64,000 nt of DNA, from the NCBI GenBank assembly GCA_028023455.1, contig JAQFVV010000208.1, forward strand, positions 372,001-436,000, written 5' to 3'. Position 1 is the stretch's first letter, and each line of letters opens with the position of its first letter. This stretch comes from Epiperipatus broadwayi (lineage: Eukaryota; Onychophora; Udeonychophora; Euonychophora; Peripatidae). Position numbers and translations under genes: made by a program. Below are positions 25,046 through 37,283 of the stretch, one piece after another. The notes below the pieces were generated by a model. It saw nothing but the letters and a program-made list of their open reading frames with translations, did no database searches and had not been told where the DNA came from.

Positions 25046-27079
25046 TAACCATTAATTTGGAAGCACAAACTTAAGTGCTAATCCATAAGAATACATAATA
25101 ATCAGAAAAACAATAATGCTGACATATTAAAACATGCTGATCATCATCAGTGCTCTGACCATTTAGTAGAATTAATGCACTGGCCAACTATAAACTTAAT
25201 TGCTAATAAGACTAAACTAAAATAAAATGTAGTGCATGGGCTTTAAAGAATATAATCTCAGCACCAACCAGGATATATCAATCATACTTGATGCCCCTTA
25301 AGAACTAAATACACCCCATTTATATAATCAGACTGCCATGCACAAATCTAGCTCAGAGGACATAAGCTCTATTACTGTATTGTGACCAAGAGATGATGTG
25401 GAACATACAATATTCTAAACTTGAGAATTAAGTTACTGGAATAATTTTAACAATTAAATACTTGTTTATTAACAACAATAAAAATGATATTAAGGTCTTT
25501 AGAATGAGGTTATACACATATAGCTTTCTGATTTTGATTAATATATAATAAAAACTATCACATTGTGATTAATATAATTAATACAAAATTCAGTTATTAT
25601 ATTGATTTACAAGATTTTATAATGAGTTTACATAAAATGCATTTATATATGTGCACAGATGCACATTTTATTCTATACAATGAATACATTTGAATTGATA
25701 TTTAATAAAATAAAAAATGATTCAATTTTACATATATGTATGTGCACTTAGCCTTTTATGCACACACTGTTATTTACATCATATGATATTTTTGACAAAA
25801 TAATAAAGTTATTAAAAATAATCTTTTCCTAATTAATTCCATGTTCAATATGCATATAAAGTATATAAAATTTACACGTACATGTGTAACATATAAAAAA
25901 GAGTATGAATTAAAATTATTAGTCTTTCTTTTTATAATCAATCAAAGTATTTCTTTTTTCTTAAAAAAATAAAGCCAATTTCTTGACCATTAATAAAAGT
26001 TAAATCTTCCAGTAGGTATGTTTTTTTCCTTCTAGTTTTTAATCTAAAAGATTTTTTGAAGACCTTTTTTTTTTCAAAATAAAATTTAAACTAGTACTGT
26101 TTTAGATATACATATTAGTGTCAAGGTTAATCAATTATAATGCCTTTCTTTAGAATATAGAATCATATATTAACCCTTTACTTTGTCATTTTTAATCCAA
26201 GCAAAATTATTACTTGTACTTTCAGTTATATTTTTAATGTCATTTATTAAAGAAATTATTTAAAATTTCATTATCATTATACATAACACTACTCACCATA
26301 GTATATGCATCTATCTTTGTTTCTCTGGATATACCTGGATCAGAGCTTGCTGGTTTATAGATAGGTATAGTCCAGGCAATTGTCAGCATCAGGAAAGTCA
26401 TAATCAGGTATGTTGGCATTCAATCAGTTTCCTTCTGTCTAGGATTTGATATATTTGAGGCCAGAAAATTGTCTTTGTTCACATTTGTGAAGGATAATGA
26501 TTGATTTGAAGTGTCTGGCTTCAGGTGAACCAAAATTCCTCTGTAGAACTATATAGCAGCTACTTAATTGCCTTCCTACATCTGATTCATGGTAGTTTCC
26601 TCTATAATTCTGCTAGCCATCTCTACTTTTCAAAATATTATTAGCAAAACTATTTATTCAACTCTCTTTTTGAAAACTACTACCCAAACTCTTCAAAAAA
26701 CATTACTAGTCAGACTGTTCTAATCCCTTTATCAACTCTTTTTATAAGAGTCATCTGAGGTGATAAAAACACATTTTAAAATTGTTTTCTTCTTATCTCT
26801 TGAAGTTTTATCCATCTACAAAGATTTTTAAAAATAGATAATAGAAATGTATATGAGCATTAATTAAAAGATTTCAAAAATACCATGCTTGTTTTTTAAT
26901 TTCAAAATTAGAATTCAATGAAAATATTTATCAGACCTTATTAAATGTTTAATTTATAATCAACTTTTTGTTTTTAATTCAAAATTCTTTAACCCTTTAT
27001 AGGATTATTTTATTCCAGGAAATGTAGAAAAATGTTAACAAAATTTGTCTGTTTATTTCTACTTTTCCTTTCAACTTTG
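25046..27079. other. AT-rich DNA around the weak exon candidate
   Basis: Contains the GC-raised stretch 26290-26620 noted above. No repeat partner seen. Confidence 0.4.
26297..26401 (-). CDS. possible first exon of an unidentified gene (weak)
   Basis: An open stretch of 35 codons on the minus strand begins at an ATG and runs to a good donor (ATG|gtgagt) in phase 0. The N-terminus M-T-F-L-M-L-T-I-A-W resembles a short signal peptide or membrane anchor, followed by a polar segment (KPASSDPGISRETKIDAY). The block from 26290 to about 26620 is less AT-rich than its surroundings. I recognise no domain and see no partner exon. It could equally be chance, or part of an unassigned repeat. Confidence 0.2.
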
Positions 27080-27200
27080 CATTGTTAGCCTAGAGGTATC
27101 ACAGCCGCCATGCAAGCAAGTAGTTTGTTGCAGACAGTTGTGGGTTTGCGTCCCGGCCGATGCTATGACATATGAAAAAAAAATTAGTGACACTGTAAAT
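27080..27200 (+). mobile_element. tRNA-derived SINE (family 1)
   Basis: Box A-like ttagcctagagg at 27085-27096 and box B-like gggtttgcgtccc at 27142-27154 are spaced as in a tRNA-derived promoter. They are followed by ggccgatgctatgacatatg and an A-rich tail. The same body and tail appear at 35288-35410. Confidence 0.75.
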
Positions 27201-28824
27201 AATATAATAAATCAAATTTTTTATGGTACTTTCCCAACTACAACATTTCTTTTTTTAATAAGACACATATATTTTGACGTAATTTGTAAATTATGTAAAT
27301 TAGATAAATAAAACGATTTGTATGTATTATTGATTATTAGCCCATTTTTAATAACTTAAGATCAAATTTAATCTTCAATTATCTTTTAAACAATATTTTA
27401 ATATCAGGTTCCTTGATTGGTGACAGAGAGATAATAAACACTTCGTTGTTATTACTAAGATCTATATACTTGTTAAAATGTAAGATAATGTTTCAAGAAA
27501 ACATTCTTATTCTTTTCTAAAATTTTATGAATACTGGTGGGAGCAGCTATGTTATAGAGACTTAATATAACTGCCAATAAAAAGTAAGAGTTTTTAATAT
27601 GACTACAGGAATTGTTAATTCAAATCATGAACTAAGTGAAATACAGAATTACAGACACACAATCATCAATTAAGGCTTGATTCCTATGTAGTAATACAAT
27701 TAAATTCTTATGACAAAAGACATATAAGAAAAATATTAATTAATTAACAAAATATTTATTAATGTTTTTACTAAGTATAACTTGTTATTATTTTAGCTTT
27801 GAAACATATTGCTTTTAGTTATATATAAATTTACTTATTATATTTAAATTTCGTTTTAAAATAATATATTAAATTGAAGTGATATCAAACCTTCAAAGTG
27901 CCATCTACAAAATAAATAATATTTAACATTACTACATTGATAGTGACTTTATCATACAAGATTCTTCAGGAAACAATGATTTTACACATTTTTTCCATGA
28001 ATAATATACATATTTGAGTTTTAGTGAAATGAGATTCATTAAAATAAGGCTTGTAAAACGAAAGTTCAGGATTTTATCATTGAATGGATGTACTAGTGTT
28101 ATTAAATAGAAATGAGGTTTTGGTGTGAGATTCATCTTCTATTGTAATAGTTCAGTTTTGATATTTGAGTTTGAAACATGGATCCTGAAGAGATTTGTCA
28201 ATTATCAATCCGATATTATTTCATTTTATTAATATATCATGTCTCCTGTTAAAAAAGCCCTAGTGACTGGTTTTTGCTCCAAGCTATTTGAAGCACCATT
28301 TCTGATTCAACATAGGTGTTGCATAGCAGCATAGTTTGGTTATTGACCATAAAACTTTTAAGGTGCTAGCATGTCTAAATCATGGGTTACAACATGAAAT
28401 TTAAGTCTGTTTTAACCCATGACATACTAAAATTAAATTTTGTTTTGAAATGGGAAAAACTGATAGTGAAATAATTAATTAATTTATTCAAACTGTGTAT
28501 GACAATGAATCCATGAGTTGAGTCATAAAAATGTTTTACATGGGTGATGGCAAATAGAGCAATAAAGATTATCAATGAAGGTATGAATATACTGTCAGAC
28601 TGCATGTCATAATTTGAGAGCCAGAGAAATTTGCATTAACTTTGTTGAGATAAATAGACAAATTCTGCTACTATGTAATACATGCATTTATTCAGACATG
28701 CCACTCTTCTGGAAGAGATCATCATCATATTTCACTGGAATAAACTGTATATGCATTGTTCTTGCTATCTTCTTTTGCCCATGTTATTCGTCTGTCTTTT
28801 TATAGATGCTGGAATTAGCTTCAC
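27201..28824. other. AT-rich non-coding DNA
   Basis: A small hairpin (catgggtta to taacccatg at about 28382-28423) lies within. Otherwise nothing recognised. Confidence 0.5.
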
Positions 28825-29044
28825 ATCTATGTTCTTTATTATTTTCTAAATGCTTTTTCACAACCCACTATTGACAGTTTTCATTGCCCCAGCAATCTTC
28901 TTCAGAACTATAACAAACATAATACAAATATTCATGAACATATAATTGTGTTTGTTATAATTCTGAAGAAGATTGTTGGGGCAATTGAAACCATCAATAG
29001 TGAATTTTAAAAAAGCATTGTAGAAAGTAATAAAGAACATAGAT
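28825..29044. repeat. Fold-back MITE-like element, 220 bp
   Basis: Arms of about 98 bp each (28825-28922 and 28945-29044) pair along their whole length with some mismatches. Examples are atctatgttctttatta and cttcttcagaa on the left against ttctgaagaag and taataaagaacatagat on the right. Short loop. The open frames here on both strands are by-products of the symmetry. Confidence 0.85.
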
Positions 29045-29174
29045 GATATTAATATTATATGGATTTGGCAATGCAATAATAAAATTATAAATGCATAAGT
29101 AACGTTACTGTTTCCTGGCTCTATAGCTATCAGTCAATTAATGACAAACGACAGTCCTAATCTCTACATTGTTA

Positions 29175-29285
29175 ACTGCAGTGGTAGAGTATCAGATACT
29201 AGAATTTAAGATATTTGGATCAATTCCAGTTTTGGCACTTTTGGCATCGAAATTTTTTTGAACTCCCAAGTAATAAGGTAGTTCG
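29175..29285 (+). mobile_element. tRNA-derived SINE (family 2)
   Basis: Box A-like cagtggtagagtatc at about 29180 and box B ggatcaattcc at 29218-29228, followed by gaactcccaagtaataa as at 10.3 kb. Confidence 0.55.
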
Positions 29286-30059
29286 ATTATTTTTATAATC
29301 CTAATATAACATTTTTTTGCATATTTGAAAAACAAAAATTGAAATAATGTTAGAGTACTCCCCCCCCCCTTCCTTTAAGTAAAACTTAAAAATATTATTG
29401 ACATGCTTTATCAGAACACTTACTATTGCCTCATTTTTTAATTTTCATTCACTTCAAGTACTTGTGACAATTTTTGGTGTGTATTGTTTTCTTTTGTTAT
29501 AAATGTTTGTTACATTTTATTTATGTTATTATTTGTTCCTATTACAGCATTTATTTTTTAGGTAAAAGGAGAAAAGAATAGTGAACTTAACATTTTGGTG
29601 AACTTTTCAGGACTCAGGAAGGGCTGACAACAAAATGTCTTTATACATTTCATTGTATTATAAATATATATATATATAATATTATATCAAAAATCATGAA
29701 GGTAAAAATAAAAATATTCACGGTTGCACAATCATATACACAGCGTTGGATGATAATGAATATAAAATATTTTAAGTTTATGAAAGATTTTACTTTGAAT
29801 TGAGATGCAAATTTTGCACCTTAATTTTTTTTTAATATATAAAATCTTAATCCATGAATTTAAAAAACTTTTTCACTTCGGTTATTTAAATAAAGATTGT
29901 TATGAACGAAAATACACAAGTTTTGCAAATGTACTTATTTATTACATGGGTTTTCTGTAATATGTGCATATGTGGGAACATAAATATTACCAACTTGGGA
30001 TGAATAAATTACTTAATATTAAAAAGAAATATGTATGTTTTTTTTAAAAATCGAGTTTT

Positions 30060-30430
30060 TAATATAAATGGATTTACCAGTTTTAACACAAGGATCTGAA
30101 ACATATACGTTTTTCAGAAGAGTAATACAGAAATTTCAAACTTCACCACAAAATATGGAGAGTTGTGTATTGAAAATAACAAGAGAGATCAAAAGTGAAG
30201 TACATGACATTGACAAAATTAAAACATTAAAAAGCTGACGTGAAGCTAGAGTGAATATATTGGTAGAAGTGGTGATTATATACAGATAATATAAATCTCA
30301 ATTTGATTTTAAAACATTTGAAAGACCTAGAAAGAGACCATGTATGAGATGAATGATGCAGAGAAGAAAAACTATGGATTAGAAATGGCGAATCATACTT
30401 GAATAAAACTTTATCCTCAATGAACTGAAA
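30060..30430 (+). mobile_element. RTE-type LINE, 3' terminal fragment
   Basis: Reads G-S-E-T-Y-T-F-F-R-R (the usual Y-G-S-E-T-W box), then a stretch with C-V-L-K-I-T-R, and at about 30325 F-E-R-P-R-K-R-P-C-M-R, which matches the R-x-x-G-R-P-x-x-R-W box at the end of RTE-type ORF2. Stops are present. Only the last part of the element remains. Confidence 0.65.
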
Positions 30431-30621
30431 ATTATGGTAATAATGACATATTGTAAATAATAATTGTTAAATGTTTTAAATTATAAAATCTGAGGTTTCT
30501 GTATCCATATTTTATATGAGAATAGTAGTCATTAAAATGTTCGTATGTAAAATTTTTAATGTTTTAATATTGGTCCTATTGTTTTTACTATATATCGTTA
30601 TTCTAATAATTTTTATTGGTT

Positions 30622-30865
30622 ATTCATTAGACTAAAGATTATGCAATAATGAATAATATTTCTATAGTGTAATTTTCACTACACCACTCTCACGCAAGAT
30701 AGAAACTGTTTGTATCCATTTTCAACATTTGTGGAGAGATGTAATCATAAACATATTATTAAATACATGTGAAAAAGATCTATGATCTCAAGATGCACAT
30801 TTCATGCTGAACCAGCACTCATCAGTTGGTCCAGATTATAATCTTTTACATATATCTTTATCATT
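30622..30865 (+). repeat. Half copy of the 31 kb fold-back family
   Basis: Directly repeats 30990-31230: attagacta, aataatgaataatattt, ccactctcacgcaagata, aagatgcacatttcat and gaaccagcactcatcagttg in the same order and spacing. A (TA)n(GA)n run separates the two. Confidence 0.8.
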
Positions 30866-30873
30866 GTTTATTG

Positions 30874-30901
30874 TATATATATATATATAGAGAGAGAGAG
30901 A
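30874..30901. repeat. (TA)n(GA)n microsatellite between two fold-back copies
   Basis: About 16 bp of TA followed by 12 bp of GA. Confidence 0.95.
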
Positions 30902-30989
30902 AAATTACTGTAGTTTATTTGATAAGTGACAAACATACTGCCCTCACAACTTTGACATACATCACAATGAAAATATATTAATAATTTTT

Positions 30990-31440
30990 ATTAGTCATTT
31001 ATTAGACTAGAGATTATCCAATAATGAATAATATTTCTGTAGTGTAATTTTTCTTTACACCACTCTCACGCAAGATATGAGCTTCTTTCTATCTGCTTTT
31101 AACATCTTGTCCAGTGATATAATCATAAATATTTAATCAAAGATAAGTTAAACAAGATCTATGATTCCCAAGATGCACATTTCATTTTGAACCAGCACTC
31201 ATCAGTTGCACAGACTACAATCTCCTACAAATGAACATATATGTGTAAGAGATTGTGGTCTGGATCAACTGATGATTTCAAAATGTGCATCTTGGGAGTC
31301 ATAGATCTTATTTACTTGCATGTCTTTAGTCATATGTTTATGATTACATCCCTCATCAAAGGATAGAAACCAGTTTTTACCTTGATGAGAGTGGTGTAAT
31401 GAAAATTACGCTACAGAAATATTATTTACTATCGTTATTC
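30990..31440. repeat. Full-length fold-back MITE-like element, about 450 bp
   Basis: The left half (30990-31230) and right half (31231-31440) are inverted copies. gtgtaatttttctttacacc on the left answers ggtgtaatgaaaatta on the right, and aagatgcacatttcat answers aaatgtgcatctt around the centre. The half copy at 30622-30865 belongs to the same family. Confidence 0.82.
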
Positions 31441-32036
31441 TGTTTTCCGACTTCTCCAAAAATGATGGATCGACGGTTCATTATTCATATAAATAATAGC
31501 TTTTATTTACATTATAATCATTGATTTATCGAAAACTTTTTAAACATATACTCAGAATTCAGAGATAAAATAAAATAAAATAAACAGTTTTGAAATTAAT
31601 CATACCTTCTTTAGATTAACTTGCACAGTACAAGTTTTATAGTATTACAAATTTTGTGAAAAGTGTATAATTATTGAGATTTAAATTAATCCTCACTAAG
31701 TTCTTAATAAAGTAAAATCGATTTTTATTTAGCCTCAAGGATAAAAAATTTTAAAACATAATTTAATTTTACTTATTCTTTTTATTACTAATGTTTATAG
31801 CGATTACTTTACACCATTTTGTAAACCAAACAAAATTTTTAAATTTAAGAGAATATATTTTACATCTAAGCAATAAATAAATAAACATAAAAATATTTAT
31901 ATAAATCAAAGATAAGTTCTTAGCCCATCTGATAATTACACCACAAACGCCATAGGGAGGAAGAAACAAAATATATGTAGAGAGGCAAATAGATATAATT
32001 AGTAAGATGTAAACAAACTACACAAACATATATTAC

Positions 32037-32191
32037 CTGCGTACTTGTACAACTCCTTCTTCGAGAATAAACATTTCTTTAGCGACTTCCCCGATCTTGA
32101 TAATATATTCTTGGGGTAGAGTCAAAATAAATTGCATTTTGAGTAATAACTCGCTAAGAAAATCGGGTTCACATTCAGCAAAAAAGTCAAC
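32037..32191 (-). CDS. CNG/HCN-type channel gene, first half of cNMP-binding domain
   Basis: A 155 bp exon with acceptor tatatatag and donor gtaata. It enters in phase 0 directly after the TLKQ of the previous exon and leaves in phase 2 (CGC AG). The 51 complete codons begin V-D-F-F, then AECEPDFLSELLLKM, a segment ending L-P-Q-E-Y-I-I, and GEVAKEMFILEEGVVQVR. This is the start of a cyclic-nucleotide-binding domain: helix A (F-x-x-C-E-x-x-[FL]-x-x-E-L), the first beta strands (P-x-[DE]-Y-I) and the strongly conserved G-[ED]-[VI]-[AG]-x-E-M-[FY]-[IF] turn. The phosphate-binding cassette and its Arg would be in the next exon, which I could not find to the left. The usual Gly of P-G-[DE]-Y is Gln here. 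Recognition as a channel cNMP domain is strong. The exact subfamily is uncertain. Confidence 0.88.
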
Positions 32192-32583
32192 CTATATATA
32201 TATTAAATTATTACAATGTAGTATAAAAGTTTCAAATTTTTTACATTCACAACTAAGACACCATCCTCTCCAGATAAATACATTCATTATTGTTTTTAAT
32301 CATTTATTTGATTAAAAATTATCATATCATTTAACCCAGATATACATTTTAATTATAGATTAATTAATATATTTATTATTATTAAAGACAAATGCTTAGA
32401 ATAATTAATTCTACTTCAGTTTTCCATGTGTAATGCCTTAAATATATTTATAACTTTTCATCTCATATAATAATAATTCAATTCACTTTCTTACAGTATT
32501 AAGACCATTACAGAATTGCACCATATTTAATATAAAATAATAATTAACAAATATAAATATCAAATTATCAATATGTCTACATA

Positions 32584-32997
32584 TCATTTCCTTACAAGAT
32601 TAGAAACATTTTTTTTTAAATCTAATATAAAAATATTTTCAATAAAATCTTGATTATAAGTATTAGGCAAATGAAACAAAGGTGAAGATTTTAATGTCTT
32701 TAGAGAGGCAAATCTTACTGTAAAATAAATTAGATATGCTTGTTTTATGTAAACAATTATTAATTGTAATATTTGACATTTTTTTGTTAAAATAATTTTT
32801 TGAATGACAAGGTTATATAAGCATTTGAGATCTCTATTTTTTCTTCTAATAGATAGGGATATATAATGATTATTTAGCTTAATATATTTAGAAAATTTAT
32901 CATAGACTAATTGAATTCTGATAATATCTTCTTTGGAACTTGGGTTCCAAATAACAGATCCATATTCCAAAATTAGCAGAACCAAAGTGAGAAACAA
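32584..32997 (-). pseudogene. C-terminal part of the Jockey-like ORF2
   Basis: 137 open codons, the longest intact piece of this LINE. It begins with the thumb-side motif LLILEYGSVIWNP and then RIQLVYDKFSKY, the usual I-E-x-[IV]-Q-x-x-F-x-[KR] helix of Jockey/CR1 ORF2. The frame ends at the C-terminus of the element. It is joined to the RT by at least one frame change near 33000. Confidence 0.75.
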
Positions 32998-33501
32998 TTT
33001 ATGGCTGTAGAGTTAGTAAATTGTCTACCATGCATTAAAATCCCATCCATAATTTTAAAGGTTTTCTTTACCATAGTTTCAATGTGATGGTGAAATGACC
33101 CATTGCTAGCAAAAATAATGCCAAGGTCTTTCTGTGCATCAACTAAATTAATTTTATGGCCTTTAATATAATAAGAACTGTTAAAGATTTCAGATTTTCT
33201 AGAATAAAAAACAGTTGAATATCCATCTTATTGTTTTACTCCATTTCACAAAATTGTTAATATCTTTTTGTAAAAGTATGCAGTCAGTAACTGAGTTAAT
33301 ATTCTTAAAATATTTTACAATCATCTGCATAACATAAAAGTTGTGAAAACTCCAAATTTTTTCCTAAGTCATTTAAATAAATATTAAATAATAATGGTAA
33401 AGGATACTGTCTTGAGGTACTCCTAGATTGCAATAGTATGGATTAGAAAACTTGTTATTAGATTTGATATAATCCATTCTTTTCCTAATAAAAAATTCAA
33501 A

Positions 33502-33750
33502 TCATAGTATCAAGTTATAAAAAAAACCTAATTTGTACATTTTATGAAGCAATATAAAATGGTAAACTTTATCAAATGCTTTGGATATATCAAAATAGAC
33601 AATATCTGAATGGCATTGATTCTCAAAGGCTTTAGCAATACGATCAGTTATTGTTAGAATGTTAGTTTCAATTGATCTATTAGATAAAAAATCATGTTGC
33701 ATAAGAGCAACATTAATAAATGTTTTTTTTTTTATAAATACACCTTTCAA
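33502..33750 (-). pseudogene. Reverse transcriptase region 2-3 of the Jockey-like LINE
   Basis: 82 codons. DFLSNRSIETNIL corresponds to the usual Q-x-G-F-x-x-x-R-S-x-x-x-[ND] box, with Gly-Phe changed to Asp-Phe. DIVYFDISKAFDKVYH holds the first catalytic Asp. The next piece, to the left, carries the Y-A-D-D box. Confidence 0.78.
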
Positions 33751-34860
33751 ATATTCATGCAGTTGTATGAAGCACTGAAATAGGTGTGTAATTATTTATG
33801 TTATTTTGTGAACCATTTTTAAAAATAGGTATAACTTTGCCAAGTTTAATGGAGTTAGAGAAAATATACTTTGTAATGGAACAATTAAGAATGTAACAGG
33901 GAAGTAGCAATGAGATATATTATCATAACCTAAACTTGAATGTAATTTCAGTTATTTGATAGGAGATATAGTATCATTATTATTGAAACAATCAATAGAA
34001 ATACTAACATTAAACCACTCATTAGGTAATCTATACTCCAAAGACAATTGAGAATTTCCATACAATTCAGAAAATCGAATTGAAAAATCATCAGCACTTA
34101 AAGGTCAGCTATAATCCATTTGAGATCTTACTTTTGGTAATGCCAGAATTTTCCAGCAAAGGATCAAAATTCTTTAAGATTATCCAACAAGTTGAATTCA
34201 ATAACTTTTAATATATTTTTGATAATCAATTTTCTGAATAATTTTAACAAATCTTCTATAATTAACAAAGTTATTGTAAAAAATCAATTGAGTTTTAGAA
34301 AATTGCTTATGATAATAAGATTTTTTTTCTAATAATTTTACTAAGCATAATTGAAAATCAAGAAGGAAAATAATTGTAAGAAATGTTTTCTGGGTATATA
34401 AAAATCAATCAAATCATTAAATACTTGATTAAATAATTCCATATTATAATTAATGTCTGACGAGGAATATAATGAACTCCAATCAAAATTAAAAATTGCC
34501 TGACACAAACCAAAATAACCCTCTTCTTCATAATATCTTTTAATATTTAGAGGAAGAGAATATTTAAAATATTCAACAAAAAAATTAATAGATGGGTGAT
34601 GTAAATCAATTTAAAAAGTCAGAGATGAAACGCAAAAACATTTAATTTTAGATAAATTACTTAAAACATAATCAACTATTCGATTATGAGAATTTAAATA
34701 AGAATTGTGTAGCGTTAAATTTAAAAAATTAAAAAACTAACATCCTATATGTCTTAAGTGTTAGTGAAAAAACATAAAACGAATCATTACTGAATAACTC
34801 GGGAATGTTAAAATCTCCAGTAACGATAACATTCATTTTATAATCAACCAAAAATTCTTT

Positions 34861-35211
34861 TTAAAAAAAAAAATAAGGCATCCAAATCAGAAAAAGACAA
34901 GGCTGGTCTAATATAAACATTTTCCTGTAAAAATTTAATATGATGATCAAGGGAAATCTCAGCCATGTGGATTCACAGTAGGTAAAATCTAAAAATATAG
35001 ACTTGTGAATAATTTCTTTTTTAATAGCAATGAGAGTATTCCCTCTTCTTGTAATTGCTGCATGACATCTGTCTGTATAAAAAACTTTATATCTATCATC
35101 CAAAAATGTGTTATCATGAATTTGGCTATTAAGTGAAGTTTCAGTAAAAAAAATAAAATCGTAATTTTGATTTAATTTCGCTCTCATTCCTCTAATATTG
35201 GCATAAAACAA
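34861..35211 (-). pseudogene. Endonuclease start of the Jockey-like LINE
   Basis: 116 codons beginning N-I-R-G-M-R-A-K-L (the usual N-[IV]-R-[GS]-[LM] start of an APE-type nuclease). FFTETSLNS holds the metal-binding Glu. A charged stretch R-R-G-N-T-L-I-A-I follows. The D-F-N-I box of the same domain is in another frame to the left (about 34800). Confidence 0.75.
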
Positions 35212-35287
35212 GAAAAATCACTCATAGTAAAAAAAAAAAGTTTTTACATGATATTATAAAATCAATCAAAAAGTATTAAAAAGTCAA

Positions 35288-35410
35288 GCATTGGTGGTCG
35301 AGAGATCAGCGACAGCCGCTTTACAAGCAGTTGTCCCGGATTAGCGGATTCGCTTCCCGGCTGATGCTATGACACATGAGGAAAAAAAATAACTATAAAA
35401 AGAAAAGAAA
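35288..35410 (+). mobile_element. tRNA-derived SINE (family 1)
   Basis: Shares acagccgc, a box B (ggattcgcttccc at 35346-35358) and the tail ggctgatgctatgacacatg, then an A-rich end, with 27080-27200. Located just upstream of the Jockey-like LINE in the 5.1 kb channel intron. Confidence 0.78.
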
Positions 35411-37283
35411 AAAGAAATATCGCGAGTTCAGAAATCTGATGTAATAATCTGATATTTAATAAAAAAATAATAATGTGGACAAAAAGTTAATCAGAAAATA
35501 TTAATGAACTGGCTAATGAACCATGGAAAAAAATTACTGCAGTACCACAAGGCAATAAACGATTAATAATAAACTCCCAATGCTTATATTTGGGAAGTGA
35601 AACAAAAAAGGTACTATATTAGAGTTAAACATGCTAATCTTAAGTACATATTACTTTAACCTGAAGTGTTTTCCCGAAATCTCTTATCAGTAGATTTAAC
35701 ATCTACTGCTAAATTTGAAATCAAATATTTATAATATTCATCATTATCTTTCATTAAGTATTAAAGCTTACTATTATTAGGGCCTCTATAAGAAGGAGAA
35801 GATTTAAATACATGTATAGTATATATACTGTAAACTGATGTAATTAGAAGGAATTTGAATCCACACTTTCAAGCTTCATTTAGTCAATCACTCAGTAATA
35901 ATAATTAAAATTATTATTAATTTTATCTGAATAATTTTTAACATTTTTTTAAATACACATTTAAATTTTTCTTAACGTAATTTTTTCAAAGTTTTTTTTT
36001 TTTGAAATTAAATTTTTACAAAGTTAGAGTGGTTATTCAATGATTAGTATAATATTGAATATTTAAAATAACTCGCATATTTCTGTTATTGATTGATTTA
36101 TATTTTTGCCAATCTTTATTTATATTGTTATGGTTGTAGATTAGTATTAGTTGAATAACAATAATTATATGATTGTTCTATATTGGCCGAAAGTATATCG
36201 GAGCTCTTAAGTTGAATTCAATCTAGTTAAATAATCAAACTTTTAAATATATATGCCACGCGTGTAGAAAGTTTCAGTAACATGGCCAAATGAATTTAAA
36301 TCCAATCGCTTAATTAATTATTAGGAAAGTGAACTATCTATTAGATTTATCAATAAGACACTGGAATGGAAAGTGATATTCTATTTTATATAAATTGGAG
36401 ATGATCACTAGTATTAGTGCTATAGAACTATAGATAATTTTATCTGATTTATATTTAATGATTTTTTTCTTACTGTAATATTATGTCTTATTGGTATATT
36501 TTTTTATATATTAAATAATGCTTAAATAATGGACGGCTCTTTATGTCTCATCTCTCTTTTCTCACCAAACGAATCAGAGTAATATGCCTGTAGGGTTTAT
36601 TTCATAGTCAATTAGAATTTATTTCTAGTAATACGGTCCATGTGTTGGTTATTGTATAGTATTAATAATTTCCCGTAAAATTTATAAATTCATCCAAGCG
36701 CTGTAAATTTGTAATAATTTCAGCAATCGAGAGACACCGATCGGGAAAGATAACTTTGTAGCAATATTCGTATTCTTGCGGTGGTATAGATATAAAATCG
36801 TTTATATTTCTATGTTCTCTTGCTTGTGGCAAATATATAATCTTATAATTGAAATATTTATAAATACAGTAATTAGATATATGTAAAATATAACTTTAAA
36901 AAAATTTTATCTACTTAGGGATGCTTTCAACTAACCTCGTAGTCTTTGTCAACTAGTGTACCACATTAGGACTGAAATATGATGAGTTGGGAAATCATCA
37001 TCATCTCCAAATAAACAAATAAGCTTGTTTAGAGGTAATGCAAGCTATGTAAATCATGTGACTAATTTTTTACTTATATATATACACGCATTTTTTGTTG
37101 TATAGGTTAATATAATAATAGCATAATGAAATCTGGAGCTTAAAGTTTATGGATTTTTGTTTCAACTCTAGCATTTCCAGTACTCAAACTTCTCATAAAC
37201 TTCTGAGGAAAAACCTTCATTTATTATTATTTTTTAATTACTTATTTATATATAATAAATATTTAAAGCAAAATTATCTTTAC
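35411..37283 (-). other. Intron of the channel gene, AT-rich
   Basis: Lies between the C-linker and binding-domain exons. 36500-36800 is less AT-rich but has no open frame of note. Confidence 0.6.

Larger units (their letters stand above)
32580..35220 (-). mobile_element. Jockey/CR1-like LINE inside the channel intron, minus strand
   Basis: Reading leftwards from 35211: endonuclease start (F-Y-A-N-I-R-G-M-R-A-K-L, FIFFTETSLNS, TRRGNTLIAIKKE), NVIVTGDFNIPELF at about 34835-34790, a long decayed middle, then RT region 3 YFDISKAFDKV at about 33595-33560, the Y-A-D-D box (LLCYADDCKIF) near 33345-33310, KDLGIIFASNGSFHHHIE near 33140-33080, and the C-terminal ILEYGSVIWNPSSKEDI near 32975-32930. 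ORF1 is absent, so the copy is 5' truncated. It lies on the same strand as the channel gene, within the intron between the exons at 37.3 and 32.1 kb. A SINE sits just beyond its 5' end. Confidence 0.83.
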
